Shown here: positions 10,370-20,238 of the stretch, piece by piece
Layout: every line of letters begins with the position of its first letter
Position numbering within the stretch: position 1 is the stretch's first letter
Source: Bacteroidota bacterium
Lineage (GTDB): Bacteria > Bacteroidota > Bacteroidia > Flavobacteriales_D > Crocinitomicaceae
Length of the DNA stretch: 64,000 nt
Assembly: GCA_024280295.1 (NCBI GenBank)
Contig: JAJRQK010000005.1
Span: 1 to 64,000, forward strand
Reading direction: 5' to 3'
Position numbers and translations under genes: made by a program
Notes under the pieces: generated by a model
Database searches by the model: none
What the model saw: only the letters and a program-made list of their open reading frames with translations
Told to the model about the DNA's origin: nothing

Positions 10370-10865
10370 TTTCAAAATAACTAGTTGGAATTGTTGGACT
10401 TTATAGAAATCTGAGTTATGTTTTTTCTCAACATGCAAGTATTTTTTTTAAATAGAGTGGTGTCGCAAATGCTTCTCAATCTATTTAGAAGAATGGATTT
10501 ATTGTGTTGTTAATTCTATGCATAAATGCTGAAGTTTTAATTACTGATTCTTAAACTAAACATTGATTAGTTTCACAGAATTTGTTCTTTGTAACCTAAA
10601 GAGAAAGTTTTAGTTAGCTAGGTTGAATTTGAAATCACTTTTATAATTATTGCGAAAAGTGCATAAGATTTAGTCAATTTTAATTGTAGTAATCCCGCTT
10701 ATTCAAAACTTCTTATGTAGTCTCTTCAAATCCATTTGATTAAGCCAATTTGAAGGGAGGTAAATAATTTAAATAGGTTCGGTAATGGTGATTTGAACTA
10801 CATTTAATCGATATAGATTGGGGGGTGTAATTATTCAAAAAAGGTAACCCAACTGAGGTTCACAA

Positions 10866-13451
10866 TTAATCTATAATCAATGTTGTCATAAAGTAATCAT
10901 CATTGCTTGTAACAATTTTTAGATAATAGACTCCGTCTGACAGTACAGATAAATTTAATTCTCGCGTAAATAATTTTTCGTTAGAACTGTAAGCTTTAGT
11001 CATAATTAATTGACCAACACTATTACTGATCTCTATAGAAACTTCAGTTTCAGCGTTAAACGCGAAATCAAGATTCAACTTTCCATCAGTTGGATTTGGG
11101 TAGACAGAAACAAATGTATTTGTCTTAAGGTTAATTGACCTAGTAGCAGAATAGTTGAAATCTCCATTCTTATCAACCTGCTTCAGTCGATAGTAAGTAG
11201 TTCCTTCAAATGGGCGTAAATCAAATTCTATATAATTTAACTCTGTAGTGGAATTTCCGTTGCCTTGTTGTTTGGCAAACACTTCGAAATTAACGGCATC
11301 TAAACTTCTTTCAAGTAAAAAATAATCGTTATTATATTCGCTAGCTGTTGTCCATAAAAGCTCTACGGATTCATTAGGCAAAAGACGTGCATCGAATGAC
11401 GTTAACTCAACGGGTAAGATAATACACGAATTTACATCAACAGTTACAGTTAAAGTCTGTTTGTACTCACATAACCCACTCACTTCGCACGTATAGGTCT
11501 GCGTTGTTGCTGGAACTACTGAAACTGATTGAGTTGTTTCACCTGAATGTGCCCACAAATAAGATGTCGCCCCAGCAGGAGCAGTAAGAATCACGGAATT
11601 ACCTGGACAGACATCAACTGGAGTAATGTCTGGGAACAGAACACCTGAATTTGGTGCAATTGTGTAATTACAAATATCTCCTGCAAAACCATCAACCATA
11701 AGATAATAATTGTTGCCAATTGTTAAGCCATTTGCTGTAATTGTAAATCCAGTGCTGCTTTCTTCAAAGTTAGAGACAGGAATAAAGCTTGAACAATTTG
11801 TACCTTCAAATACCTGCATTTGAATTCCACCAGCAGGGTATGAGCCTACCCAACAATCGAAAATACTTACCGAAAGAACCGCTGTTGTTGCTGAAGCGGT
11901 AAATTCGATCCAACTATTATTTTCAATATTCACATCGATAAATGTTGAGCCTGTTCCCCAAGGGCCTGCAGATCCAAAAATTCCACCTGAATCTGTTCCA
12001 TCAGGTAAATTAACTCCTAGTGCAGTTTCATTATTTGCAAACATATTACTAGGGCGATCTGCTGTATAAGATGAACTTGTTGATGCACTGTATCCATTAA
12101 TGTCACAGATGAAAAGAGCGTTAGCACAATCGTCATTGGTTACTGTAGAGGCACATATTCCAAACGTTCCTTGAGAGGTGCCAAATCCAAAATAACGCAA
12201 ATAAACCGTTGAATCAGGTGGTAGTCCCGATTCGGATATGAGTGGTAGGAAGTCATTTGAAGCGCCAGGGTAATTATGATCATCAGAACAGGCAATTTGT
12301 GTGAGTGAACCACAAACTCCAGAATACAAAACCATAACGCCATCAGTAATTGATCCTGCTCCGCCATTAGGTTGAGGAGTTACATCAACGTTTCCAGAGG
12401 CAGGAACAGTAATTGCAAACCACACATCGTGCGATGACCCAGAAAACCCACCAATTGCCGCCCCGCTGCCGCCAACACAGCTAGAAGGATTTGGCTCTGC
12501 TACGGAAGCTGTTGAACCAACAGTAGTAAACTGTGAATATTGACAAGCAGAAGTCACATCAGGTAATTGAATGGCATTTGCACAGTCATCATTAGTAGGC
12601 GCCGAAGTTGGTGTACCTGTGATACAGATTTGAAAATCTCCCGTTTCTCCACCGTAGTAATCGTAAACTCGAACGAGGTAAGTGTTTCCTGGAACGAGTC
12701 CGACTATATCTTGTTGCTCATTTTGTGATGTAAAGGTGTTATCGATACAAGCAATTGTAGTCAGTGACCCACAAGTTCCGCTGTAGATTTGGAATACTAG
12801 ATCTAATGGATCTATAGGACTAACTAAAATATTTTGTAAAGAATTGGTGGCTACAAAACTGAACCAGACATCATCATCAGCGTTTCCTGCACATCCAGGA
12901 AAAGATTGAGTTGCCCCATTCGTTGTTGCACTTGTAAATGAGCATGCTGTATTTACAGGAAGCGAAGTAGGGGATCCACAAAGGTTGTTAACTGGAGGTG
13001 GAGGAGGAAGAGTAATACATAAAGTAAAATTACCTGAACCTGACCCTACAAAATAATCGTAAACTCTTATTCGGTAAGTAATACCAATTGTTAGTCCAGT
13101 ACTATTGATCACTTCATTTTCTCCTGTGAGTCCATTGTCCTTGCAAACTAAGGATACCAATGCCGCACAAGGTCCAGAAAATAGTTGAACAACTGGATCA
13201 AATCCTGCACTGGCAGTGACTGTAATTTGATGCCCTGTTGCTGTTGCAACAAACTGATACCAAACATCATCATCTGCTGTTCCTACACAACCAGGAATGG
13301 TTTGTGTTGCACCAGTTGTAGTGCCTGAAATAGGCGCAGAACAATTTGCCGTAATGGCTATTGCAGTTGCGGCAGAGCATCCATCAGATTGAGAATAAAC
13401 TAATGAAGTTGTGAACAGCAGTACTGAGTACAATAAAATTAAATTCTTCAT
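10866..13451 (-). CDS. Multi-domain secreted protein with T9SS type A sorting domain
   Basis: Repeated ~120-aa domain (DDVWYQFVATATGH...; DDVWFSFVATNSLQN...; HDVWFAITVPASGN...), C-term 'VSVYPNPTDGKLNLDFAF...YFMTTLIID'. Confidence 0.88.
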   Translation of the reverse strand: MKNLILLYSVLLFTTSLVYSQSDGCSAATAIAITANCSAPISGTTTGATQTIPGCVGTADDDVWYQFVATATGHQITVTASAGFDPVVQLFSGPCAALVSLVCKDNGLTGENEVINSTGLTIGITYRIRVYDYFVGSGSGNFTLCITLPPPPPVNNLCGSPTSLPVNTACSFTSATTNGATQSFPGCAGNADDDVWFSFVATNSLQNILVSPIDPLDLVFQIYSGTCGSLTTIACIDNTFTSQNEQQDIVGLVPGNTYLVRVYDYYGGETGDFQICITGTPTSAPTNDDCANAIQLPDVTSACQYSQFTTVGSTASVAEPNPSSCVGGSGAAIGGFSGSSHDVWFAITVPASGNVDVTPQPNGGAGSITDGVMVLYSGVCGSLTQIACSDDHNYPGASNDFLPLISESGLPPDSTVYLRYFGFGTSQGTFGICASTVTNDDCANALFICDINGYSASTSSSYTADRPSNMFANNETALGVNLPDGTDSGGIFGSAGPWGTGSTFIDVNIENNSWIEFTASATTAVLSVSIFDCWVGSYPAGGIQMQVFEGTNCSSFIPVSNFEESSTGFTITANGLTIGNNYYLMVDGFAGDICNYTIAPNSGVLFPDITPVDVCPGNSVILTAPAGATSYLWAHSGETTQSVSVVPATTQTYTCEVSGLCEYKQTLTVTVDVNSCIILPVELTSFDARLLPNESVELLWTTASEYNNDYFLLERSLDAVNFEVFAKQQGNGNSTTELNYIEFDLRPFEGTTYYRLKQVDKNGDFNYSATRSINLKTNTFVSVYPNPTDGKLNLDFAFNAETEVSIEISNSVGQLIMTKAYSSNEKLFTRELNLSVLSDGVYYLKIVTSNDDYFMTTLIID

Positions 13452-13457
13452 AAGACT

Positions 13458-13778
13458 CTAGTTAGTTCGCTCTCTAAATGAGAGTGGCGATAAGTTTCGA
13501 TCTAGCAAAAATGATTTTAACTCTTTTGGAGAAAATTGATCGTCCGCTGATCCTCGTTTTTCTTTCATTTCAGAATCAAGAATAATGAACATTTCACCGC
13601 GCATTGATTCTGCTTTATATTTAATCTTAACAGTTGAAATTGATGCTAGTTTAGCACACTCATGCTCCATTTCAGTAATGAGAAAAGGATCAATTTCCCC
13701 TTCGAATGTGTAGATGTATGTTTGTCCATAACAGGTAGAAGTAAAAAGCACCCCTAGAAGAATGATGATAAGTTTCAT
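13458..13778 (-). CDS. Hypothetical secreted small protein
   Basis: Signal peptide MKLIIILLGVLFTSTCYGQ; 6 nt from the next co-oriented gene. Confidence 0.6.
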   Translation of the reverse strand: MKLIIILLGVLFTSTCYGQTYIYTFEGEIDPFLITEMEHECAKLASISTVKIKYKAESMRGEMFIILDSEMKEKRGSADDQFSPKELKSFLLDRNLSPLSFRERTN

Positions 13779-13895
13779 GTGTAGTAGTATTTGTGATTGA
13801 TGTGATATTCACTTAACTCCCACAAAAATAGGGTTTTTCATTGTCGAAAGCAAGTGTAATCGCCAATCAATCGAGCAAAAGCAAAGATAGATCGG

Positions 13896-16019
13896 CTATT
13901 TTAGCTGTTTAAGTGCTTCATTAGCTTTTTGAACTGGTCGCTGACAGGTATTATTCTGACAGACGTAAATGGTCGTTTGATTAGGTACTAATTTACTCTC
14001 TAGTGTTTCAAGATTTCCTTCTTTTTTACCACCATAGAAAAGAACATTTGGCAAATATTCTTGATCCATTTCTTTTCTTAATTCCAAGCAATTTGGGCCT
14101 ACAATAGCTACTTCATAAGGTGCTTTTGTGAGATGAATGAATAATCGATTCCAATTCGAATAAAAATAAGGGTTTTGAGTAGCCCTTTCTGAAACTATAT
14201 TTATCATTTTTCTTGACATTTCTAGTTGGTCTGGATTATAGAAATACTGTCCTAATGCGAAGAGATTTCTTGCCATAACAGAGTTAGAAGATGGGATAAC
14301 ATTATCACTGATTTCACGCTTACGAGTGATCAAATTAGAGTGTTCGGAATGAGTATAAAAGAACATTCCAGAGTTGTTATCGTGAAAATACTTTATCGTA
14401 TAGCTAGTAAGTTCATTTGCACGAATGATCCATTTCTCATCTAGTGTTGCTTGATAGAGGTCAATAAATGCATCGATAGTAAGTGCATAGTCATCAAGAA
14501 AACCATGAATGGAGTGTTTTCCATTCTTATAGCTTCTCATCAGTTCTCCTTTGTGTTTCTTACTGTTCAAATATAGAAAATTAGCATTATTTAGAGCTGC
14601 CTGGAGAAATTCATCTTCATCGAAAGCGCGATAGGCATCAACATAGCCCTTTAACATTAATGCATTCCAAGAAGTTAGTTGCTTGTCATCAAGTCCTGGT
14701 CTTACTCGCGTTTCTCTTTCTTTTAGAAGGATCGATTTACATCTTTCGAGTGTTTTACTCAATTCTTTAGAATCTAACCCTTTCTTCTTTGCGAATTCTT
14801 TCAATTCATTTGTACGAAATAACACATTGTTACCATACTCCCAATTACCTCGTTTTGTGATATGATAGTATTCTGAAAACAGGGAAGCATCAGCACCTAA
14901 AAGATTGTCGATTTCTGTACTTTTCCACACATAGAATTTACCTTCTTCTCCATCACTATCAGCATCTAGGGAGGAATAGAAACTACCATTTATTGCTGTT
15001 AACTCGCGACGAATGAATTCTAGGGTTTCGTAGACTACCAGTTTGTATTCAAGATTTTTATCCGCTTGCCAAGCATGAGAATAGAGACTTACAAGTTGAG
15101 CACTATCGTACAACATCTTTTCAAAGTGAGGGATATGCCAATCAATATCTGTTGAGTAACGTGCAAAACCACCACCGACATGATCATATATTCCTCCTTG
15201 TGACATTCCCTTGAGGGTACTATTTAGTGACTTCTTTACTGTCTGATCCTGCGTTAAATGATGGTATTGAAGGGCGTATTCCCAAAATGAAGGCATTGGG
15301 AATTTGGGCGCTTGATTAAGACCTCCCTTTGCAAAGTCAAGTCGAGATGATAAGTCATCAAAACCTTGCGCTAATACCTCAACTTTAAAAGGAGATGGTT
15401 TTCCTTGGATTTCTAATTCGTCGGATGTTACTAATCCTTGTGCTACTTGTTCAGCTCCACCGACTAGAACTTCGGGTTCAGTTTCGTGTAGATTTATGAA
15501 ATGATTGAGCACTTCTGTCCAATTGCTATTTGAAAAATAAGTTCCCCCAAAAAAAGGTTTGCCATTTGGGAGAGCAATAATATTTAACGGCCACCCGCCA
15601 CCACCATTCATTATTCGAGCAGCATCCATATAAAGTGCATCCACATCTGGTCGTTCCTCACGATCGACCTTTATTGAAATAAAATGGTCATTCATTAGCT
15701 TTGCGACTACTGTGTCTTCAAAACTTTCATGCTCCATAACATGGCACCAATGGCAGGATGAATATCCAATACTGATGATAACTAGTTTATTCTCGATTTC
15801 GGCTTTCTTAAGAGCTTCATCTCCCCAAGGATACCAATCTACAGGATTATGAGCATGCTGGAGAAGGTAAGGGCTCGTTTCGTTGATCAAGGCATTAGTG
15901 AAGACGTGATCATTTGGTTTCACTTTCTCTGCGGTTGATGCACAACCTGTAAAGAGACTGATAGCCATCAAAAGTACTACTAATGAGGAATTGAATTGTT
16001 TTAAATGAGCTTTATTCAC
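13896..16019 (-). CDS. Thioredoxin domain-containing protein (DUF255/YyaL, SSP411 family), lipoprotein
   Basis: '[29 protein letters not shown]...[18 protein letters not shown]' signature; lipobox MAISLFTGC. Confidence 0.95.
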   Translation of the reverse strand: MNKAHLKQFNSSLVVLLMAISLFTGCASTAEKVKPNDHVFTNALINETSPYLLQHAHNPVDWYPWGDEALKKAEIENKLVIISIGYSSCHWCHVMEHESFEDTVVAKLMNDHFISIKVDREERPDVDALYMDAARIMNGGGGWPLNIIALPNGKPFFGGTYFSNSNWTEVLNHFINLHETEPEVLVGGAEQVAQGLVTSDELEIQGKPSPFKVEVLAQGFDDLSSRLDFAKGGLNQAPKFPMPSFWEYALQYHHLTQDQTVKKSLNSTLKGMSQGGIYDHVGGGFARYSTDIDWHIPHFEKMLYDSAQLVSLYSHAWQADKNLEYKLVVYETLEFIRRELTAINGSFYSSLDADSDGEEGKFYVWKSTEIDNLLGADASLFSEYYHITKRGNWEYGNNVLFRTNELKEFAKKKGLDSKELSKTLERCKSILLKERETRVRPGLDDKQLTSWNALMLKGYVDAYRAFDEDEFLQAALNNANFLYLNSKKHKGELMRSYKNGKHSIHGFLDDYALTIDAFIDLYQATLDEKWIIRANELTSYTIKYFHDNNSGMFFYTHSEHSNLITRKREISDNVIPSSNSVMARNLFALGQYFYNPDQLEMSRKMINIVSERATQNPYFYSNWNRLFIHLTKAPYEVAIVGPNCLELRKEMDQEYLPNVLFYGGKKEGNLETLESKLVPNQTTIYVCQNNTCQRPVQKANEALKQLK

Positions 16020-16466
16020 AATATCGGTATGTTTGATTTCAAAGATACTTAAAAGGTAAGACTTGAATTGTTCAGATCTAGTTTTACCATGATTGATCGA
16101 ATTTGCTCAAAGAAAAGCTATTCATCTTGTTCTAACTGACAGATAATCGGCTTTGTTTTCCATTACTATGGTAGTGCTCCCCCCTTCTCAATTCTAAAAT
16201 GCAAGAAAACAAATGCGTTGGGATCAAAAGAAATTTATTGATAGCAAAATTATATGATGAATGAAAACTGTTAAGATTGGTAGGTGCAACGTTATATCGC
16301 AAGTGTTCATTGAAGTGTCACTGAATATTACGTTTTTTAGTAACTTGAGATCACTTTTTTGAGTTAGATAATGAATTGTTTCACCAATTTCAACCTAGAT
16401 TTCAACTAAATTTAGAGGTGAAAGACGTTTCAAACTACTATCTTTATTCGATCCGAAATTAAGTTC

Positions 16467-18446
16467 ATGCTAAGACAAATTTCACTTCTAACGATTTTCG
16501 TTATTATTGGCTTTCAGAGCTTTGGACAGTTCTATATTGACTTTCCAGAAGTTAAGAGATATGAAAATAAGTTGCATCGACTCGATAATTTCTTGAAGAC
16601 GAATCCAACCAACCAAGAATCATATTTCTCAGAACTTTATCAACAAGCGAAATCAACGAAAAATGTTACCCTCGAAACGATTTTGGATATTCTAAAAGGT
16701 TCTGGGTTTTATTACTCTGGTCAATCTGATAGTGCTGTTATTTATTTCAATAAAGCAGTATCGTCCGCGGTGAAAATTCATGAGCCTAGTCTTCTTTCTA
16801 CAGCTAGAATTAGAAAAATTTTTATTATAAGTGATTGGACGAATTCTGACGTTGCTTACCGCTTAGTTAAGGATGAGTATGAAATTGCTAGAGAAAATAA
16901 AGATACCTTGAGTATGATGCTTGCGCTTAACGGAATGAGTCTGTTTAGCAAAGAAGATGAGAGTATATTGAAAGCTATCGAGCTTGCTCTTGAGAGTAAT
17001 AACGAATACGAATATGGATCACTGTTAAATAATCTTGCCGTTTCAAAGCTAGATCATGGAGATACTGAAGGTGCTCTTTCAGATTTAATCACCTGTCTTA
17101 GAATTGCTCAAGATGTAAATGATGTCCGATTAGAATTAACCGTATTGGAGAACTTGGGATACTACTACATGGAAGTAGATTCGTTGGATTTGGCAAAGAA
17201 AGAATTTCAAGAAACTTATGAAAAAGCTGCTAGGTTAAGGCATTATCAGATTGCATTAACATCAATAATAAATTTGAGTGGACTGTATAGAGAGTTAGAA
17301 GATTTTGCCAAAAGCGATTCACTTATTGATATTGGACTCCAATTGGCAAGGGATGGAAATTCACTTCATTTTGTCTCTTATATCTATTTGAATATGGCCG
17401 GTAATGAACTTAATAGTTCAAATTATACTAAAGTGAATCAATATTTGGATTCTGTTGAATACTACATGCAATACACTCAGAATTCAGGTGTTGGTGCTGG
17501 GATTTATCAGCTTAAGTACCAAATGGCTAAAAAACGTGGGAATGCTGATCAAGCTTTGGAATATTACATCCAGTTGATGGATTTTCAAGATTCTGTGGAT
17601 AATAATGGTCATGTTCAGATGATAACTGAATTACAATTAAAATATGACGTTGATCAGCAAGAGAAGCAGAGAGAAAATGACAAGCGATTGTACGAAGATG
17701 AATTGGCTAAAAGAGAGTTGAATAATTTAGTTCTCAAACAAAAAATCGCGATTGGACTTGTGCTGGTCGTCATTTTTTTAGCAGCTCTAATCATCTATTA
17801 TTTTCGCCATAAACATAAGAAACAATCTGAATTTAGTCTAGCTTTAGTAAACAAACTAGAAGAGGAACGTGGTAGGATTGCACGCGACTTACATGATGGA
17901 TTGGGACAAAGTTTAATCATATTAAAAAACAAATTTAATAACCTTGGCATGAATGAGAATTCAGAGGTTAGTTCGGTTGATAAAGGATTCTCAGATACGA
18001 TAGAAGAAGTTCGGAGTATTTCCAGAACACTTATTCCTCCTGAATTGAGACGGTTGGGCTTGAAGAAGTCCTTGCTCAAGATGCTGAAAGATATCGAAAA
18101 TACTACAGGTACAATTGTGTCATCTGAGCTTGATGATTTGGAGGATCTTAAGTTATCACAACCTCAAGAAATCAGAATCTACCGCATCATTCAAGAGTTG
18201 ATAAATAATACGCTCAAACACGCCAAAGCAAGTTCTCTTCGTGTTGAGTTAGAGAAGTTTTCGAATCATTTTACCATTGTTTATCAAGATAACGGTGTTG
18301 GAATACAATCGGACCGAGTGGATGTTAAATCGGACTCTATTGGTTTGAAAAGTATTGAACAACGATTGAAAATATTAAATGGCTCCATAAAGTATGATAA
18401 ACCGGTTAAAGGTTTTCGTGCCGTAATTAAAATAAAAATTAACTAG
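16467..18446 (+). CDS. TPR-containing sensor histidine kinase (HisKA_3 / NarL-type)
   Basis: TPR-like N-terminal region, TM 'IGLVLVVIFLAALIIYYF', 'EERGRIARDLHDGLGQSLIILKN', HATPase 'RIIQELINNTLKHAKA'. Confidence 0.92.
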   Translation: MLRQISLLTIFVIIGFQSFGQFYIDFPEVKRYENKLHRLDNFLKTNPTNQESYFSELYQQAKSTKNVTLETILDILKGSGFYYSGQSDSAVIYFNKAVSSAVKIHEPSLLSTARIRKIFIISDWTNSDVAYRLVKDEYEIARENKDTLSMMLALNGMSLFSKEDESILKAIELALESNNEYEYGSLLNNLAVSKLDHGDTEGALSDLITCLRIAQDVNDVRLELTVLENLGYYYMEVDSLDLAKKEFQETYEKAARLRHYQIALTSIINLSGLYRELEDFAKSDSLIDIGLQLARDGNSLHFVSYIYLNMAGNELNSSNYTKVNQYLDSVEYYMQYTQNSGVGAGIYQLKYQMAKKRGNADQALEYYIQLMDFQDSVDNNGHVQMITELQLKYDVDQQEKQRENDKRLYEDELAKRELNNLVLKQKIAIGLVLVVIFLAALIIYYFRHKHKKQSEFSLALVNKLEEERGRIARDLHDGLGQSLIILKNKFNNLGMNENSEVSSVDKGFSDTIEEVRSISRTLIPPELRRLGLKKSLLKMLKDIENTTGTIVSSELDDLEDLKLSQPQEIRIYRIIQELINNTLKHAKASSLRVELEKFSNHFTIVYQDNGVGIQSDRVDVKSDSIGLKSIEQRLKILNGSIKYDKPVKGFRAVIKIKIN

Positions 18447-18449
18447 ACT

Positions 18450-19118
18450 ATGCGCATATTGTTAGCTGATGATCATCCCATTTTTCGCAAAGGGCTTAAG
18501 GCTGTTATTGAGAATGAATATGAGTACTGCGTAGTAGTTGAAGTAAACAATGGTGATGACGCAATTAAAGAGCTGAAGTACGACTCTTTTGCAATTTGCA
18601 TTCTTGACATTGACATGCCAGGAAGCTCAGGAATAGAAGTGCTTTATTACATTAAAGAGAACTCCGTGAATGTGAAGCCAATTATGCTTACAATGCATAA
18701 AGATGAACTCTTCTTTAACGAAGCTTTTGACAATGGAGCAATCGGATACCTTTTAAAGGAAGATTCTAGTATTGAATTATTCGACTGTATTTCAAATATT
18801 CTCGCTGGAAGTTCATTTGTAAGTGAGAAATTGATTCCATTCGTACAAAATCGGAAGTCATTCACATCAAAATTAAGTGAATTCTATCGCCTTGTTGACT
18901 CTTTGACAAATGCTGAGTTTAATACACTAAGGCTGGTTGCAAAGAACAAAACATCTAAGGAAATTTCAGAGTTATTATTTGTCACTGTGAAATCCGTAGA
19001 GAACTATCGCACGAGAATCTGTAAAAAACTTGATATTACTGGAGGAAGCAATACGCTTTATAAATGGTGTGTTGAAAATAAAGTATTGATTGATAGGAAG
19101 GAAGCGAGAATGAGTTAA
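18450..19118 (+). CDS. LuxR-family response regulator
   Basis: Receiver 'MRILLADDHPIFRKGLKAVIE...ILDIDMPGSSGIEVL'; HTH 'EFNTLRLVAKNKTSKEISELLFVTVKSVENYRTRICKKL'. Confidence 0.94.
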   Translation: MRILLADDHPIFRKGLKAVIENEYEYCVVVEVNNGDDAIKELKYDSFAICILDIDMPGSSGIEVLYYIKENSVNVKPIMLTMHKDELFFNEAFDNGAIGYLLKEDSSIELFDCISNILAGSSFVSEKLIPFVQNRKSFTSKLSEFYRLVDSLTNAEFNTLRLVAKNKTSKEISELLFVTVKSVENYRTRICKKLDITGGSNTLYKWCVENKVLIDRKEARMS

Positions 19119-19126
19119 GTTTATGG

Positions 19127-19137
19127 TAGCGTTGGCA
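19127..19137 (+). repeat. Left direct repeat TAGCGTTGGCA of cassette-like unit
   Basis: Identical 11-mer recurs at 19924-19934. Confidence 0.7.
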
Positions 19138-19928
19138 ACAATAAAAAAAACTGAACTGGAAACTTGAAATTACAATACAAAAAAACAAGATGGACTATTT
19201 TGAACAAGAAAGTGAAAGGTTGAAATTTCGAAAATTAACAACAAAGGATATTTCAAGTTGGACAGAATTCTTTGATGATAATGACAGACTTCACTTTTTA
19301 GGAATGGACTTATCAAAGAATAAACAAGAACTTGCAACTGAATGGATAAACGCACAACTTACTCGCTATGAAAAACAAGGGTTTGGTCATTTAGCAGTTG
19401 AAATTAAAGAAACTAATGAATTCATAGGAATGGGTGGAATTCTACCCCGAATATTAAAAGACAAAAATGAATATGAAATTGCATATTCTTTAAAGCCAAA
19501 ATATTGGGGAAAAGGATTTGGAACTGAAATTGCAAGGCAAATAAAGGAATTTGGGTTGAAAAATATAGAAACAGACAGGTTCATCTCAATAATTGACACT
19601 CGAAATATCCAATCTGCTAACGTTGCTAAAAAGAATGGAATGAAAGTGTTATTTGAAACGGAATATTTAGAAATGGATGTAGATGTTTATGGTTATTCTC
19701 TGAATAAAACGGAACAATAAAAAAGCAGGAATTAAAAAATACTGTTGCCAACAATGGCTATAGTTAATACGGGTTTTGATGCTTAACCAAAAGTGGAGTG
19801 CCTTGAATTTAGTCCGCAAAATTTACAATTTTGCGTGATTATTAATTAAAGAAAAAATTGTAAATTTGGCTAAGTGCAAGACCGAAAGTTGAGTCCTTCG
19901 AAATCCCGTACTAACCATAGCCTTAGCG
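19131..19928 (+). mobile_element. Putative integron-cassette-like (CALIN-like) unit: one ORF plus a 3' attC-like imperfect palindrome
   Basis: Bounded by TAGCG|TTGGCA at both ends; a single promoterless-looking ORF starts 60 nt inside and is followed within ~25 nt by a long palindrome whose ends are TGCCAAC / GTTGGCA. Confidence 0.5.
19190..19720 (+). CDS. GNAT family N-acetyltransferase (RimJ/RimL-like)
   Basis: 'ESERLKFRKLTTKDISSWTEFFDD...EFIGMGGILPRI...YEIAYSLKPKYWGKGFGTEIARQIKEFGL...RNIQSANVAKKNGMKVLF'. Confidence 0.92.
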   Translation: MDYFEQESERLKFRKLTTKDISSWTEFFDDNDRLHFLGMDLSKNKQELATEWINAQLTRYEKQGFGHLAVEIKETNEFIGMGGILPRILKDKNEYEIAYSLKPKYWGKGFGTEIARQIKEFGLKNIETDRFISIIDTRNIQSANVAKKNGMKVLFETEYLEMDVDVYGYSLNKTEQ

Positions 19929-19936
19929 TTGGCATT
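19743..19936 (+). repeat. Long imperfect palindrome, attC-like
   Basis: TGCCAAC-AAT-GGCTATAGTTAATACGGG ... CCCGTACTAACCATAGCC-TTAGC-GTTGGCA; arms pair along most of ~85 nt; apical perfect hairpin CGCAAAATT-TAC-AATTTTGCG plus AATTTACAATTTT / AAAATTGTAAATT. Confidence 0.75.
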
Positions 19937-19955
19937 TATTAGAAAAAACGATAAA

Positions 19956-20195
19956 ATGAAGTCAATATCAATACCACTATTAATTCTTGCTACATCATTT
20001 TATTCTTACTCTCAAAGCCTTGAAATTAAGATAGCCTATATTATAAAAAAACACTATTAAAGAATCTTCAATTGTTGGAATTTCAATTGGGATAGTTCAC
20101 AAAGAACATAGTTTTACTAAAAACTAAGGAACTACAGATAGAGGATATATAGTATCAGTTTACACACTTAGCGGGATAGTGTCTAATTGACCAAA
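19956..20195 (+). pseudogene. Degenerate serine hydrolase / class C beta-lactamase-like fragment
   Basis: Signal-peptide-like MKSISIPLLILATSFYSYSQS, then in another frame 'IKESSIVGISIGIVHKEHSFTKN*GTTDRG', like the VGISIGIVxxGxxYTKxYG region of serine hydrolases; frameshift and stop. Confidence 0.4.
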
Positions 20196-20238
20196 ACATG
20201 GAACGACTTCTTAGTCTTGAACGAACTAAATCTTAGTG

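Noticed and set aside
16315-16360. TTCATTGA / GTCACTGA pair upstream of the LuxR-type kinase operon, superficially like the LytTR module half-sites
   Set aside because: Period is ~11 bp rather than 20 and no correctly spaced TAnnTTTG box follows; treated as chance similarity.
20150-20235. 'GGGATAGTGTCTAATTGACC' possible insertion-sequence terminal repeat
   Set aside because: Only one end visible, no transposase nearby; cannot be supported from sequence alone.
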